The position numbers and the translations under genes are program-made. A stretch of DNA of 64,000 nt from Chloroflexus sp. Y-396-1 (GTDB lineage Bacteria > Chloroflexota > Chloroflexia > Chloroflexales > Chloroflexaceae), in NCBI RefSeq assembly GCF_000516515.1, contig NZ_KI911784.1:3510633-3574632 (forward strand), read 5' to 3'. The notes under the pieces were generated by a model. The model had not been told where the DNA came from. It ran no database searches and saw only the letters and a program-made list of their open reading frames with translations. Below are positions 25,283-33,409 of the stretch, one piece after another (the stretch's first letter is position 1; each line of letters starts with the position of its first letter).

Positions 25283-26347
25283 TTATGGCTTCACTGCCTG
25301 ATATAACACGTGATCATACCCTTCATCAAGCGTCACATCGGTAAATCCGATCTGGCGCAGCAGGTCTGGATACACGCGGTGGTCTTTAAATTCGAGCACC
25401 GAAAAGCTCATCCCGATTGCACAGAGGTAGTGGGTTAGATAGTCGTAGTTGGGATGATGGGGATCGCTAATGACCATATCAAGGATTAACACGCGACCAC
25501 CGCTTGGCAGGGCATCGTATGCCTTTTTCAGCAACATCGTGCAGAACTGAGCGTTCATCGGATAGAGGATGCGCGAGAAGAGGACGGCATCACCCTGTGG
25601 GTATGGTTCGCGATACATATCGATCGCAACCGGTGTAATCCGATCACTCAGTCCTTTGGCGGCAACATTTTCACGCACCAGATCAAGCGCGCTCGGCAGA
25701 TTAATCAGTGTCACCTTGAGCTGAGGAAAGGCCTGGCACAGCGCTGCTGCAATATCGCCGATCCCCCCACCAACATCAACCAGAGTCTGCACATCGGCAA
25801 GTCGTGCTCGCTTGACCAACAGCTCGGTGAAGAGCTGGATGTTCGAGCGGTGCAACGTCTCATAGAACAGGCTATCTTCGCGGGTGCGTGGCGGGTGAGG
25901 GACGATGCTGGTAAAATCAACTTTCCCCCGTACCACATCGGCGAGCCGCAGATAGTAGTTTTCAATCAGATCGGCAATGTAATCAACGAACGGTACCATC
26001 GTCATATTACGATGACGTTCTGGATCGGCAAAGAATTGGTCGGCGAAGGGAGTCAGTTGCCACAGATCACCTTCTCGTTTCACCAGGCCGACCTGTTCGA
26101 GCGTGATAAGGAACTTTTCCAGCCGCTGTGGTACCGTCTCTGTTACAGTTGCCAAATCGGACAGAGTACGCGGCGCTGCGGCCAGGAGATCGAATAGCCC
26201 TAAATCCTTGGCCGCTTTGATCACGAAGAAATCAACCGTTCCTTTAAAGACCATGTCGTAGGCCCGGTTGGTTGCCGCAAACAGCTCTTGTTGTTCAAGT
26301 GCTACGGCGTCTGGCATCATTGACTCAACCGATGGTACAGTCGTCAT
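25283..26347 (-). CDS. bchU: Bacteriochlorophyllide C-20 methyltransferase
   Basis: The 354-residue SAM-dependent O-methyltransferase-type enzyme (winged-helix N-terminal domain, Rossmann C-terminal domain) agrees with remembered Chlorobaculum tepidum BchU along its length. Examples are AYDMVFKGTVDFFVIKAA, PHPPRTREDSLFYETLHRSN, the SAM site VDVGGGIGDIAAALCQAFP, AVLFSRILYPMN, GGRVLILDMVISDP and the end YDHVLYQAVKP. BchU methylates C-20 to give BChl c rather than d. GAGGGGGA precedes the ATG. It follows the membrane protein gene by 31 bases. Confidence 0.93.
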   Translation of the reverse strand: MTTVPSVESMMPDAVALEQQELFAATNRAYDMVFKGTVDFFVIKAAKDLGLFDLLAAAPRTLSDLATVTETVPQRLEKFLITLEQVGLVKREGDLWQLTPFADQFFADPERHRNMTMVPFVDYIADLIENYYLRLADVVRGKVDFTSIVPHPPRTREDSLFYETLHRSNIQLFTELLVKRARLADVQTLVDVGGGIGDIAAALCQAFPQLKVTLINLPSALDLVRENVAAKGLSDRITPVAIDMYREPYPQGDAVLFSRILYPMNAQFCTMLLKKAYDALPSGGRVLILDMVISDPHHPNYDYLTHYLCAIGMSFSVLEFKDHRVYPDLLRQIGFTDVTLDEGYDHVLYQAVKP

Positions 26348-26378
26348 GCAATCCCCCTCAGGCGCAGATGTTCGGTTG

Positions 26379-26879
26379 CTACGAGATAACCGAAGTCGAA
26401 TCTTCTGTCTTGGTGGCCAGCCGATTTAGCAACGGCTGGAAAAAGATCGGAATAAAGCTGAGCCACCAACTGATGTAGCCGAGCCAGGCAAAGGTACGGT
26501 GTAACCGTTTCTGATACGGATGGTCCTTCATCGTGTGACCCCACCGATGACCGGTAATCATCGCACCTACCATGCCGATTGTTGGCAGCGGGCCGGTGAT
26601 CATAAAGTAGATTTTCAGCCAGCGGGGTTGGTGTTGCCCCCCAAACCGCTCTTCGCGGAACAGACGCTCGATCCCAACCAGTGCAACCATTAGGTTCATC
26701 AACCAGTCGAGCGCATGTGCCAGGTTGGCCAGCCGGGTACGGAGTGCGGCCCGTTCTGGTTGATAATCGTTGCCTTCCTGCCGACATAAGTAGAGTACTG
26801 CGGTATAACACGCGAGTGATACTCCCGACACGGCCGCCATTGCGTACAGTATGAACCGCTCAAAGTTCGATGATTTCAT
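26379..26879 (-). CDS. Four-TM membrane protein upstream of bchU
   Basis: A 166-residue protein with about four membrane segments: FILYAMAAVSGVSLACYTAV, ALDWLMNLMVALVGIERLF, IYFMITGPLPTIGMVGAMIT and TFAWLGYISWWLSFIPIFF. Between the last two lies a His-rich loop (GHRWGHTMKDHPYQKRLHR), which could bind metal, haem or a pigment. I do not recognise the family. The ATG at 26877-26879 has no Shine-Dalgarno, and a strong promoter is so close that the message may be leaderless. Its position just before bchU suggests a link to pigment or envelope formation. Confidence 0.7.
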   Translation of the reverse strand: MKSSNFERFILYAMAAVSGVSLACYTAVLYLCRQEGNDYQPERAALRTRLANLAHALDWLMNLMVALVGIERLFREERFGGQHQPRWLKIYFMITGPLPTIGMVGAMITGHRWGHTMKDHPYQKRLHRTFAWLGYISWWLSFIPIFFQPLLNRLATKTEDSTSVIS

Positions 26880-26888
26880 GCAATTTGT

Positions 26889-26916
26889 ATTATAGTACAA
26901 ATCAGCGATATTTCAA
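26889..26916 (-). promoter_or_regulatory. Internal promoter within the chlorosome island
   Basis: Minus strand TTGAAA (26911-26916), a 16-base spacer and TATAAT (26889-26894), overlapping the last codons of the upstream lipase-like gene. Nine bases separate the -10 box from the ATG at 26879. It would supply bchU, bchK, csmM and csmN independently of the distal promoter. Confidence 0.65.
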
Positions 26917-27626
26917 ACAACAATCGGTGAGGATCCGACTAATACGCGCTGCCAATTTCTTAACCCATCGGGGTCGCCGTACCACGGTCGTCCGTGGATC
27001 GATGAGTGGTACAGACCGGGTACCACTAGATATTCAGCGCCAGGTAATGCTGCACAGGTCAGCGTGGTAATGCCGTCCCCCCAAGCTTGAGCACCAGATG
27101 GCCCATCGATCATGACATAGCTGTTGTAGGCCATTCGTTCGATCCAGCGCCCGTTGCGATTCGCCTGAATGCTACGCCCGATGATAGAGGTGTAGCGGAT
27201 ATGGTCGTAGTATGCTCCTGGATAGTGTTGATTCGTAAACCCCACTGTCTGCCTTGTCCAGAATTCCTTGCTATGATGCGGTGTACCGAGCATGACCAGG
27301 TGATGGACAAAGCGATGACCACCGTATATCTCACCTTTATATGGGTGATCGCCGAGATACATTCGAGCTACCGTACCACCTACGCTGTGGGCCACGATTG
27401 TCACACTATCTGCTCCGGTCTCTTGTAACGCCTGAGCGACGGTGGCGCGCAAGATGCGCAAGACCGGCCGAAAATCCCAATCGCGCGTCAATGCCCAGCG
27501 CAATCGTCCAATTGGGGTGATGAAGACCTGAAAATCGAACGGTGGCCGAGAAAGAACCTGGGCCAAGGTTTTGTAATCATCAGGACTGGTCAGGTAACCG
27601 CCAATAATAACCAGTGGACGAGTCAT
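26913..27626 (-). CDS. Lipase-like alpha/beta hydrolase, paralog 2
   Basis: The 237-residue product has RPLVIIGGYLTSPDDYKTLA at the start, the nucleophile elbow VAHSVGG (first Gly replaced by Ala) and MLGTPHHSKEFW after it. The C-terminal His is probably GLYHSSIHG. It is clearly paralogous to the preceding gene. The closest general family is triacylglycerol lipase or PGAP1/DUF676-like hydrolases. The ATG at 27624-27626, after GAGAG, is preferred to the codons upstream. Located in the chlorosome island, it may act on envelope lipids or ester-linked pigment tails; this is inference. Confidence 0.75.
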   Translation of the reverse strand: MTRPLVIIGGYLTSPDDYKTLAQVLSRPPFDFQVFITPIGRLRWALTRDWDFRPVLRILRATVAQALQETGADSVTIVAHSVGGTVARMYLGDHPYKGEIYGGHRFVHHLVMLGTPHHSKEFWTRQTVGFTNQHYPGAYYDHIRYTSIIGRSIQANRNGRWIERMAYNSYVMIDGPSGAQAWGDGITTLTCAALPGAEYLVVPGLYHSSIHGRPWYGDPDGLRNWQRVLVGSSPIVV

Positions 27627-27637
27627 ACGTGCTCTCA

Positions 27638-28321
27638 CTAAGCGTCGAACCAGAGTGGCACTACATTACGAGCACCGTACCAGGTTGACGGTGCGTTGTA
27701 CGGTGCGTGACGGGCACCCTCAAGAATCAAGTTGTCCGCTCCAGCCAGATAACATGCCGCCGTCGGAACAATTCCATCACCGATGAGATTTCCATCACCA
27801 AACGAGACCTCGTAGGAACGGTAGGCAATCATCTCTTCTGGTGAGCCGAACCGGCGACCACGCACGCTCCGACCGGCAACTGCGCGATACTTGATATGCG
27901 GAAAGGCCGCACCGGGATACCGCGCTTCCAGCCAGTCAGCAAATTGCTTGACCCATATTTCCGAAGTAGCATGAGCGGTACCGAGCGTAGTGAGACTCGC
28001 CACGACCTTGTGACCGGCATAGCGAACACCCTGATACGGTTCATCGGCCAGGTACGCTCGGGCAATTCGCCCACCGGCGCTATGCCCGATGAGATCAATT
28101 TTATCTGCACCAGTTTCTTGTAATGCAAGTTGTACCGTGGCCGCCAGGGCATCGAGGGCTGGACCGAAATTCGGATCGCGCAACGCCAGCCAGTCTAGCC
28201 GACTGAAATTGACAACGTAAACGATTCGATTATACGGCGGTGCGGCCAGTATCCGCGCCATTCCTAAGTAATCGGCGGGTGACGAGAGCCACCCGCCCAT
28301 AATGACAACTGGACGAGGCAT
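27638..28321 (-). CDS. Lipase-like alpha/beta hydrolase, paralog 1
   Basis: The product has 227 residues. RPVVIMGGWLSSPADYLGMA begins the fold, LIGHSAGGRIARAYL holds the nucleophile Ser, and TTLGTAHATSEIW follows. GDGIVPTAACYLAGADNLIL and EGARHAPYNAP carry the likely Asp and His. It shares the whole architecture with the next gene (26913-27626), pointing to a tandem duplication. There is no signal peptide, so it is probably cytoplasmic, facing the chlorosome or inner membrane surface. Three bases separate it from the YTP-repeat gene. Confidence 0.75.
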   Translation of the reverse strand: MPRPVVIMGGWLSSPADYLGMARILAAPPYNRIVYVVNFSRLDWLALRDPNFGPALDALAATVQLALQETGADKIDLIGHSAGGRIARAYLADEPYQGVRYAGHKVVASLTTLGTAHATSEIWVKQFADWLEARYPGAAFPHIKYRAVAGRSVRGRRFGSPEEMIAYRSYEVSFGDGNLIGDGIVPTAACYLAGADNLILEGARHAPYNAPSTWYGARNVVPLWFDA

Positions 28322-28324
28322 AGG

Positions 28325-29038
28325 TCACTCTTTATTTTCAGAGCGTTCAGTTTCAGTCGTCACCGTTGATTTGTTGTTGCCGTTTCCATTATCGGCAACT
28401 ACTTTGATTCGACGGATGGTGCTATTCTGCGGCTTTGCCGGCTCACCGGGGAGTGCATTGATAACGGCATTGCACAGATCACCACCGATACGTAGCAATT
28501 CTTCGGTCTGGAAACGAATCCAGTGGCCGTAGAAGTTAAAGACCTTCTCGGTTGTAGTGCGTACTTCACGAGTAAAGGCTTCTAGACCCTGTGGTGGAAG
28601 AGCGCCTCGTGCATACGAACGTAGCAGATAGCCGATAGGTTGGACATCCGTCGGTGGCTCATCACCAGCCTGGCTCCGTCGTAGCGGCGTTGATGGCGTT
28701 GGCTCTTCGGAAGCCGATGGCTGATACGCAGGCGGAGTGTAGTTGCGCGGCGTAAACGACGGCGTGTACGATGGAGTAAACGACGCACTCCCAGGCGTAT
28801 ACGAGCGTGGTGGTGGAGTGTAAGTTGCCCGACCTGAGCCTGATGCCATCGGTGTGGCTTCATCAGCATAGCGTACCGGCTCATCATAAGTCAGACCCAA
28901 GAAGCGCTGAAGCCAAATAGGCATCCAGCCCGGCCCAGCCGCCTCTCTGAGCCGTGGCTCTTCTTCAGTCAGACCAAACCACCGACGTACAAAACCGGGT
29001 AGCCAACTAACAGTGTCATTTTCATTGAAGCGATTCAT
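28325..29038 (-). CDS. Trp-motif and YTP-repeat protein of the chlorosome island
   Basis: This 237-residue protein belongs to no family I recognise. Two N-terminal repeats of about 20 residues share a W-x-P...R-x-x-GLT-x-x-EP pattern: WLPGFVRRWFGLTEEEP (~residue 12) and WMPIWLQRFLGLTYDEP (~residue 38), both likely amphipathic Trp helices. A low-complexity section follows (TYTPPPRSYTPG, SYTPSFTPRNYTPPAYQP). The helical C-terminal domain holds VFNFYGHWIRFQTEELLRIG, then TIRRIKVVADNG and a charged tail. GAGGAG precedes the ATG. It may be an envelope-surface or scaffold protein. Confidence 0.65.
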   Translation of the reverse strand: MNRFNENDTVSWLPGFVRRWFGLTEEEPRLREAAGPGWMPIWLQRFLGLTYDEPVRYADEATPMASGSGRATYTPPPRSYTPGSASFTPSYTPSFTPRNYTPPAYQPSASEEPTPSTPLRRSQAGDEPPTDVQPIGYLLRSYARGALPPQGLEAFTREVRTTTEKVFNFYGHWIRFQTEELLRIGGDLCNAVINALPGEPAKPQNSTIRRIKVVADNGNGNNKSTVTTETERSENKE

Positions 29039-29053
29039 ACCCGCTCCTCTCTA

Positions 29054-29935
29054 TCAAGAGCCAAAAGCAAAGAGCCGACGACGTTGTGGTACATACGGTG
29101 CGAAACAGAAATCAATAATTCGTTCTAGGTCATCGTTTGGATAACGACGGTCAAGGGTTGCAATTGAGTCAAGAACGTACATCAATTGCTCAACCGGTGT
29201 TTCTGGTTTACAACGCACTAATTTTTTGATCAGATGTCGGCGCAATTCCAGACTATAGCGCAGCGACGTGGTTGCCAGACGGGCCAATAGTTGATCACGC
29301 ACATCCACATTTTTGGTTAGTCGATCAAGCCAGCGTGCCAATCCAAGTCGCTCACTGCGGTCAAGGTAATAGTTAACCAGATCGACCAGCCCAACGACTG
29401 ATGTCACGCTGATCACTTCTGCCCATCGTTTAGGAAAAGAGAGTCGGTTAAAGGCTGACAACGACTCGAGTTGTTCGATCAACTGGCAAGCAGAGTGGTA
29501 TGGCTCACGTTCAAAAGTACGACGTAGACCAGCTTCCCGCTCGGCCAGCATTGCGATTGCCTCGCGCACGATACCGTCGCTATCGTCGTAGCCACCGTGG
29601 TAAAGGTGCATCTCGTGAGCGAGCTCGTGCAATGCAATGCCCACGCTGCCATCTTCGTCCCAGCGGCCAAGCATCACCACCGACCCAGAACGGGGTGAAA
29701 AGCTACCACTATCACCCCAGGTTGTGTCCCGAACGGTATCAACCGCTTCAAATGTTAGGCGCTCGGCAAGTACGGTCGGTGGGATGTCCGGCCACATCTT
29801 GGTTGCCAGGCGTCGGACCTTTCCGGCCAGCCGACGCGGACGGTAGGTATACTGACCAACCGTTAGGGGGCGGTCATCAGCCCGCTCCATATCAATCATC
29901 AATTGTTGACCGCCGGAACGAAGCAACAACTGCAT
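29054..29935 (-). CDS. Predicted zinc metalloprotease (HExxH)
   Basis: A 293-residue soluble protein. IALHELAHEMHLYHGGYDD carries HELAH (about residues 102-106), the zincin motif, followed ~20 residues later by REAIAMLAEREAG, whose Glu could be the third zinc ligand. The remainder is helical and without signal peptide or membrane segments. I do not recognise a named family. A strong GGAGG precedes the ATG. CsmA is known to lose a C-terminal extension during maturation, and no protease for it is visible elsewhere in the window, so this is a candidate; the link is inference from position and motif. Confidence 0.65.
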   Translation of the reverse strand: MQLLLRSGGQQLMIDMERADDRPLTVGQYTYRPRRLAGKVRRLATKMWPDIPPTVLAERLTFEAVDTVRDTTWGDSGSFSPRSGSVVMLGRWDEDGSVGIALHELAHEMHLYHGGYDDSDGIVREAIAMLAEREAGLRRTFEREPYHSACQLIEQLESLSAFNRLSFPKRWAEVISVTSVVGLVDLVNYYLDRSERLGLARWLDRLTKNVDVRDQLLARLATTSLRYSLELRRHLIKKLVRCKPETPVEQLMYVLDSIATLDRRYPNDDLERIIDFCFAPYVPQRRRLFAFGS

Positions 29936-29947
29936 AGAGGATCCTCC

Positions 29948-30955
29948 CTAGCGAACACCTTTCAAGAAGAGGCGCATGATCTGAATGACCTGCTCTGGTA
30001 GTTCAAACAAGATCAGGTGACCACATTTTGGTATTTCCAGAAACGAGCCATTCGGAGTGAGAGCAACCAATTTTCGTCCATCAGCCGGACGCATAATCGG
30101 GTCGTTAGCCCCAGCCACCAGGAGGAGGGGCTGGCGAATCATCTTGGCCTGTTCGGCTACAGCCGCCAGAATCTCTGGGCGTGACAGTTCAGAGGCCGAC
30201 ACCCGTACAGCCGCCGGATCGCAATAGCGAAGCCCAAGCGTACCAAGTCGAATGTCGCCAACCGATGGCGTATGCTGTGCCATCACCAGTCGGGCATATA
30301 TGAAGGGCAACCACCACAGGTTGCGGCGTTCGATGGGACGTAACACCCGATTAAACACTGTATCGAGCAGGCGGGGGACGAACGCCGAAGCCAGCTTGTT
30401 GTATGGTAACAGACTAAAGTTAAAGAAGAGCAGTGAGCGCACCAGTTCGGGATGATTAGCGGCGACGTGCAAACCGACGAATGCGCCGAGCGAGAAGGCA
30501 GCTAGATGCACTGAGCCGAGATTCAGCTTCCGGATCAGCATTTCCAGATCGGTGCTAAAGCCGGCAACTGTATAATTCTGGCGCGGATCACTGTCAGAAA
30601 AGCCATGCCCTTTCAGATCGTAGCTGATCACGCGATAGCCAGCCTGGGCCAGCGGATCAACGACATGGTGCCACCAGAACGACGAGCAATCCCAACCGTG
30701 GATCAATACCAACGGTTCGCCATCGATGGGGCCAACATCTTGATAATGGTGCACCACACCGTTCAGCTCAATGAAGCGAGCACGTGCTAACAAGGCTCGT
30801 TCACCTTCAAGACGGCGTCGCTCGCGTGTGCTGAGCTTGCCGGCAAGGCGTGTGGCTACTTCGTTGGCATACGCAACGTACTTTGCCGTTGGTGGCGCAT
30901 CGATTGGTCGCGCCGGTGGTCGCTCAAACGGGATCGGTTGGGCAAGCACTGACAT
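29948..30955 (-). CDS. Alpha/beta hydrolase of the chlorosome island
   Basis: The protein has 335 residues, with an N-terminal Pro-rich and helical extension of ~60 residues before the hydrolase fold. The oxyanion region is LVLIHGWDCSSFWW, the nucleophile elbow AFSLGAF (the usual first Gly is Ala), the acid is in AGANDPIMRP and the His in PKCGHLILFE. The ATG at 30953-30955 follows AAGGGGG. Relatives include BchO-like proteins of bacteriochlorophyll gene clusters, but the similarity here is only at fold level. It could act on pigment esters or envelope lipids. Confidence 0.75.
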   Translation of the reverse strand: MSVLAQPIPFERPPARPIDAPPTAKYVAYANEVATRLAGKLSTRERRRLEGERALLARARFIELNGVVHHYQDVGPIDGEPLVLIHGWDCSSFWWHHVVDPLAQAGYRVISYDLKGHGFSDSDPRQNYTVAGFSTDLEMLIRKLNLGSVHLAAFSLGAFVGLHVAANHPELVRSLLFFNFSLLPYNKLASAFVPRLLDTVFNRVLRPIERRNLWWLPFIYARLVMAQHTPSVGDIRLGTLGLRYCDPAAVRVSASELSRPEILAAVAEQAKMIRQPLLLVAGANDPIMRPADGRKLVALTPNGSFLEIPKCGHLILFELPEQVIQIMRLFLKGVR

Positions 30956-30969
30956 ACGCGCCCCCTTCG

Positions 30970-32073
30970 CTATTCTACCCACAGCCGCAGCACTTCTCCT
31001 TCAACTCTGGCTCGCAGTCGGCCACCGTCAACCAGGCCGGGCAACAGTACGTGACGCCGCAACTGACCAAGCTGAACAACGACCTCTTCATTCGCAACGG
31101 CAATATCGAGGGATTTGGGGTCGAGGAACGGAATAAGAAGCCGCATATCGCGATCACTACTTTGCGGGCGCGGTGGCTCACTCATAAAGATGTCACCATC
31201 ACGGTAGAGTGCTGCACCACGCAATGCCCATGTGTCGCGGTCGGTCGCTGTTGCATCAATTTGCCCGATCCGTAGCAGTGGTCGTGCGCGACTCGTCTCG
31301 TGGCTGAACTCGTGGCGACTCTCATCATCAACCTGATCCGGCGTTCCGTTGACAATCACTTCGTCGCTGGCAAGCCCATAGAGACCGAATGCAGTCAATG
31401 CTGAGCGGAGTGGTGGCAGACGGAGTTCCGGTGGTAAGACAACCATACGTACACGTGCACCGCTCTCAGTCTCAAGCCGTGCCCGTTGCGCTTCTAACTC
31501 AATCCGTAGCTCTTGCAGGGGCGCAGTAGCACTTGGCGCCAGAATGGCGGCTGGAATCATTGCCTGTTCTTGCGAAGCACGCGATTTTCCCGGTCCGCGA
31601 TCAAGCCCGAAGATCAGACGGACTGCCCATCGCAACACATCAGGTAGCGTCAAGGCTCGCAGGAGGGAATCCGGTGACGGACCATCGAGAATCAGCAGAT
31701 CAAACCGGCCTGATTGACGGGCGCGCTCGGCGACTAGCATTGCCGCCACCGCATCAATACCCGGGAAAGCGGGCAACTCATCAGAGCCAAGATCGCGCAA
31801 GCGGGAAACCAACCCACTGCGCAACGAAGGTCGCACCTGCTCCCAGCGGCGTGCTACTTCTTCGTGAGGATGAATCTCCATTGCTGCCAGATTTGGTTCT
31901 AGTTCGAGTGGGCGTGAACCAAGGCTCTGATGGAGCAGATGGCCGATCAGATGTCCTGGCCCGCTCGAGGCTAGCAGGGTGCGATAGCCGCGTCGCGCAG
32001 CATGACATGCCGTCGCCAGCGCTGCCGCGCTTTGTTGGAGTTGATGATGAGCAGTAAAGATCAGTGTGCGCAT
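30970..32073 (-). CDS. ArsA/Get3-like protein without P-loop
   Basis: The 367-residue protein keeps the ArsA outline: MRTLIFTAHHQLQQSAAALA at the start, LILDGPSPDSLLRALTLPDV in place of the Asp/Thr-rich switch, and an HSP20-like C-terminal domain (MRLLIPFLDPKSLDIAVAN ... LLPGLVDGGRLRARVEGEV). The P-loop GKGGVGKT of its paralogs is replaced by AHHQLQQS, so ATP hydrolysis by the usual mechanism is not expected. The signature Cys residues are also absent. It may be a regulatory or structural partner of the two active paralogs. The ATG at 32071-32073 was chosen; a TTG further upstream is the alternative. Confidence 0.72.
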   Translation of the reverse strand: MRTLIFTAHHQLQQSAAALATACHAARRGYRTLLASSGPGHLIGHLLHQSLGSRPLELEPNLAAMEIHPHEEVARRWEQVRPSLRSGLVSRLRDLGSDELPAFPGIDAVAAMLVAERARQSGRFDLLILDGPSPDSLLRALTLPDVLRWAVRLIFGLDRGPGKSRASQEQAMIPAAILAPSATAPLQELRIELEAQRARLETESGARVRMVVLPPELRLPPLRSALTAFGLYGLASDEVIVNGTPDQVDDESRHEFSHETSRARPLLRIGQIDATATDRDTWALRGAALYRDGDIFMSEPPRPQSSDRDMRLLIPFLDPKSLDIAVANEEVVVQLGQLRRHVLLPGLVDGGRLRARVEGEVLRLWVE

Positions 32074-32142
32074 GGAGAGTGCTCGCAACCGGTGCTAGAA
32101 GCAGCCGGTATAGTCAACAGGATCGTTCCAACGAACAAGCGA

Positions 32143-33366
32143 TCATGCCGCTTCGACTTGTTGTTTACTAGTCGTGCGTTCAACCGGTACCTCGTAAAAG
32201 GCCAGGCGCAGGATACCATCTTCGTATCGATGGTCACCGAGCGTGCAATCGTACAATACACGCGGCAAGGCAATGGTACGTTCGATTCGGCCCACGGTAA
32301 TCGTCAAATCTGGGCCAATATGGCTTACCTCGATTGTTTCGCCGGGGTCAAGGAACGGCAAGCGCAGACAGAGATCATATTGACCGGGTTCGCCATCATC
32401 ACTCCATTGTTCGAGCCAGATGGGTCGCTCATCGTACAGCAATGCGCCGGGATCAACCTCACCAAAGGTCAGACGTCCGATATGCAGCAATGCCTCGACT
32501 CCAATCGGTTCACCACCTTGCAGTACGGTACGGAAGATTGGTGTGGGCGCAAAGCTGGCTTCAATCTCAGCCAGATATTGTTGCTGGAGGTTCACCCAAT
32601 AGTCAAAATACGGACCAAGATCGGTACGATGGGGTAAAATCTTATTTACCAGCACTGCATCTAATTGTAGGCCATACAGACTGAGAAAGGTATACGCCCG
32701 TCGTGTCTCAAGCAACGGCAAACGTTCTGGATTGAGCACTAACCGCACGGATACATCTGAACTCACCAGGAAATTTGCCAGTTGCTCCATCCGTTCAAGC
32801 AGTTTCCCGACCTCTTCAAAGAAGCGGTCGTCGGGCAAATCACGGCGGAAGGGACGCGCTACATTGGCAATTCCCCGGTACACCCGGAAGAGGCGTTTTC
32901 CTGCCTCACCGCCGATAATCATTTCCGGATATGCCAGCAGACGTAACGTATTCCCGGTTGGTGCCGTATCAAGTACGATAGCATCCCAGCGCCCGCTTTG
33001 TGCTTCGTCCATAACCCGCTGCAAGGCTAGGATTTCATCGAGTCCTGGTTGATTGGCCAGCTCAGCGGCTGTTGACCGTTCGATCCCACGTGCGGAGTAG
33101 GTTGCAGTGACAAATTGTTGGAAGCCGCCCAGGTTTTGACGCCACTCATAAATAGTATCTACCTCAAGGCCGTAAAGATGAGGTGCGAGCGGGGTCGGTC
33201 GATCACGGCTGATCGCAATCCCCATCACATCGGCCAGCGAGTGGGCCGGATCACTTGACAACACCAACGTTCGGCGACCGGCACTGGCAAGCATTACTGC
33301 TGTTGCCGCCGAGAGTGTTGTCTTACCAGTACCACCTTTGCCGGAGTAGATAATGACGCGCGTCAT
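32143..33366 (-). CDS. ArsA/Get3-family ATPase, second copy
   Basis: With 407 residues, it has the deviant P-loop YSGKGGTGKTTLSAATA at the N-terminus, LVLSSDPAHSLADVMGI (switch with the DPAHSL motif) and VLDTAPTGNTLRLLAYPE (the DTAPTGHTLR-type motif). The C-terminal ~80 residues form an HSP20-like beta domain (CLRLPFLDPGETIEVSHIG). Get3 homologs deliver tail-anchored membrane proteins; ArsA extrudes arsenite. No ArsB or ArsR is nearby. GAGGGA precedes the ATG. A role in inserting or chaperoning chlorosome envelope proteins is inferred. Confidence 0.85.
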   Translation of the reverse strand: MTRVIIYSGKGGTGKTTLSAATAVMLASAGRRTLVLSSDPAHSLADVMGIAISRDRPTPLAPHLYGLEVDTIYEWRQNLGGFQQFVTATYSARGIERSTAAELANQPGLDEILALQRVMDEAQSGRWDAIVLDTAPTGNTLRLLAYPEMIIGGEAGKRLFRVYRGIANVARPFRRDLPDDRFFEEVGKLLERMEQLANFLVSSDVSVRLVLNPERLPLLETRRAYTFLSLYGLQLDAVLVNKILPHRTDLGPYFDYWVNLQQQYLAEIEASFAPTPIFRTVLQGGEPIGVEALLHIGRLTFGEVDPGALLYDERPIWLEQWSDDGEPGQYDLCLRLPFLDPGETIEVSHIGPDLTITVGRIERTIALPRVLYDCTLGDHRYEDGILRLAFYEVPVERTTSKQQVEAA

Positions 33367-33409
33367 ATTCCCTCATGTGCCTGCAATATCGCTTTTCCCC
33401 CAACCCCAT

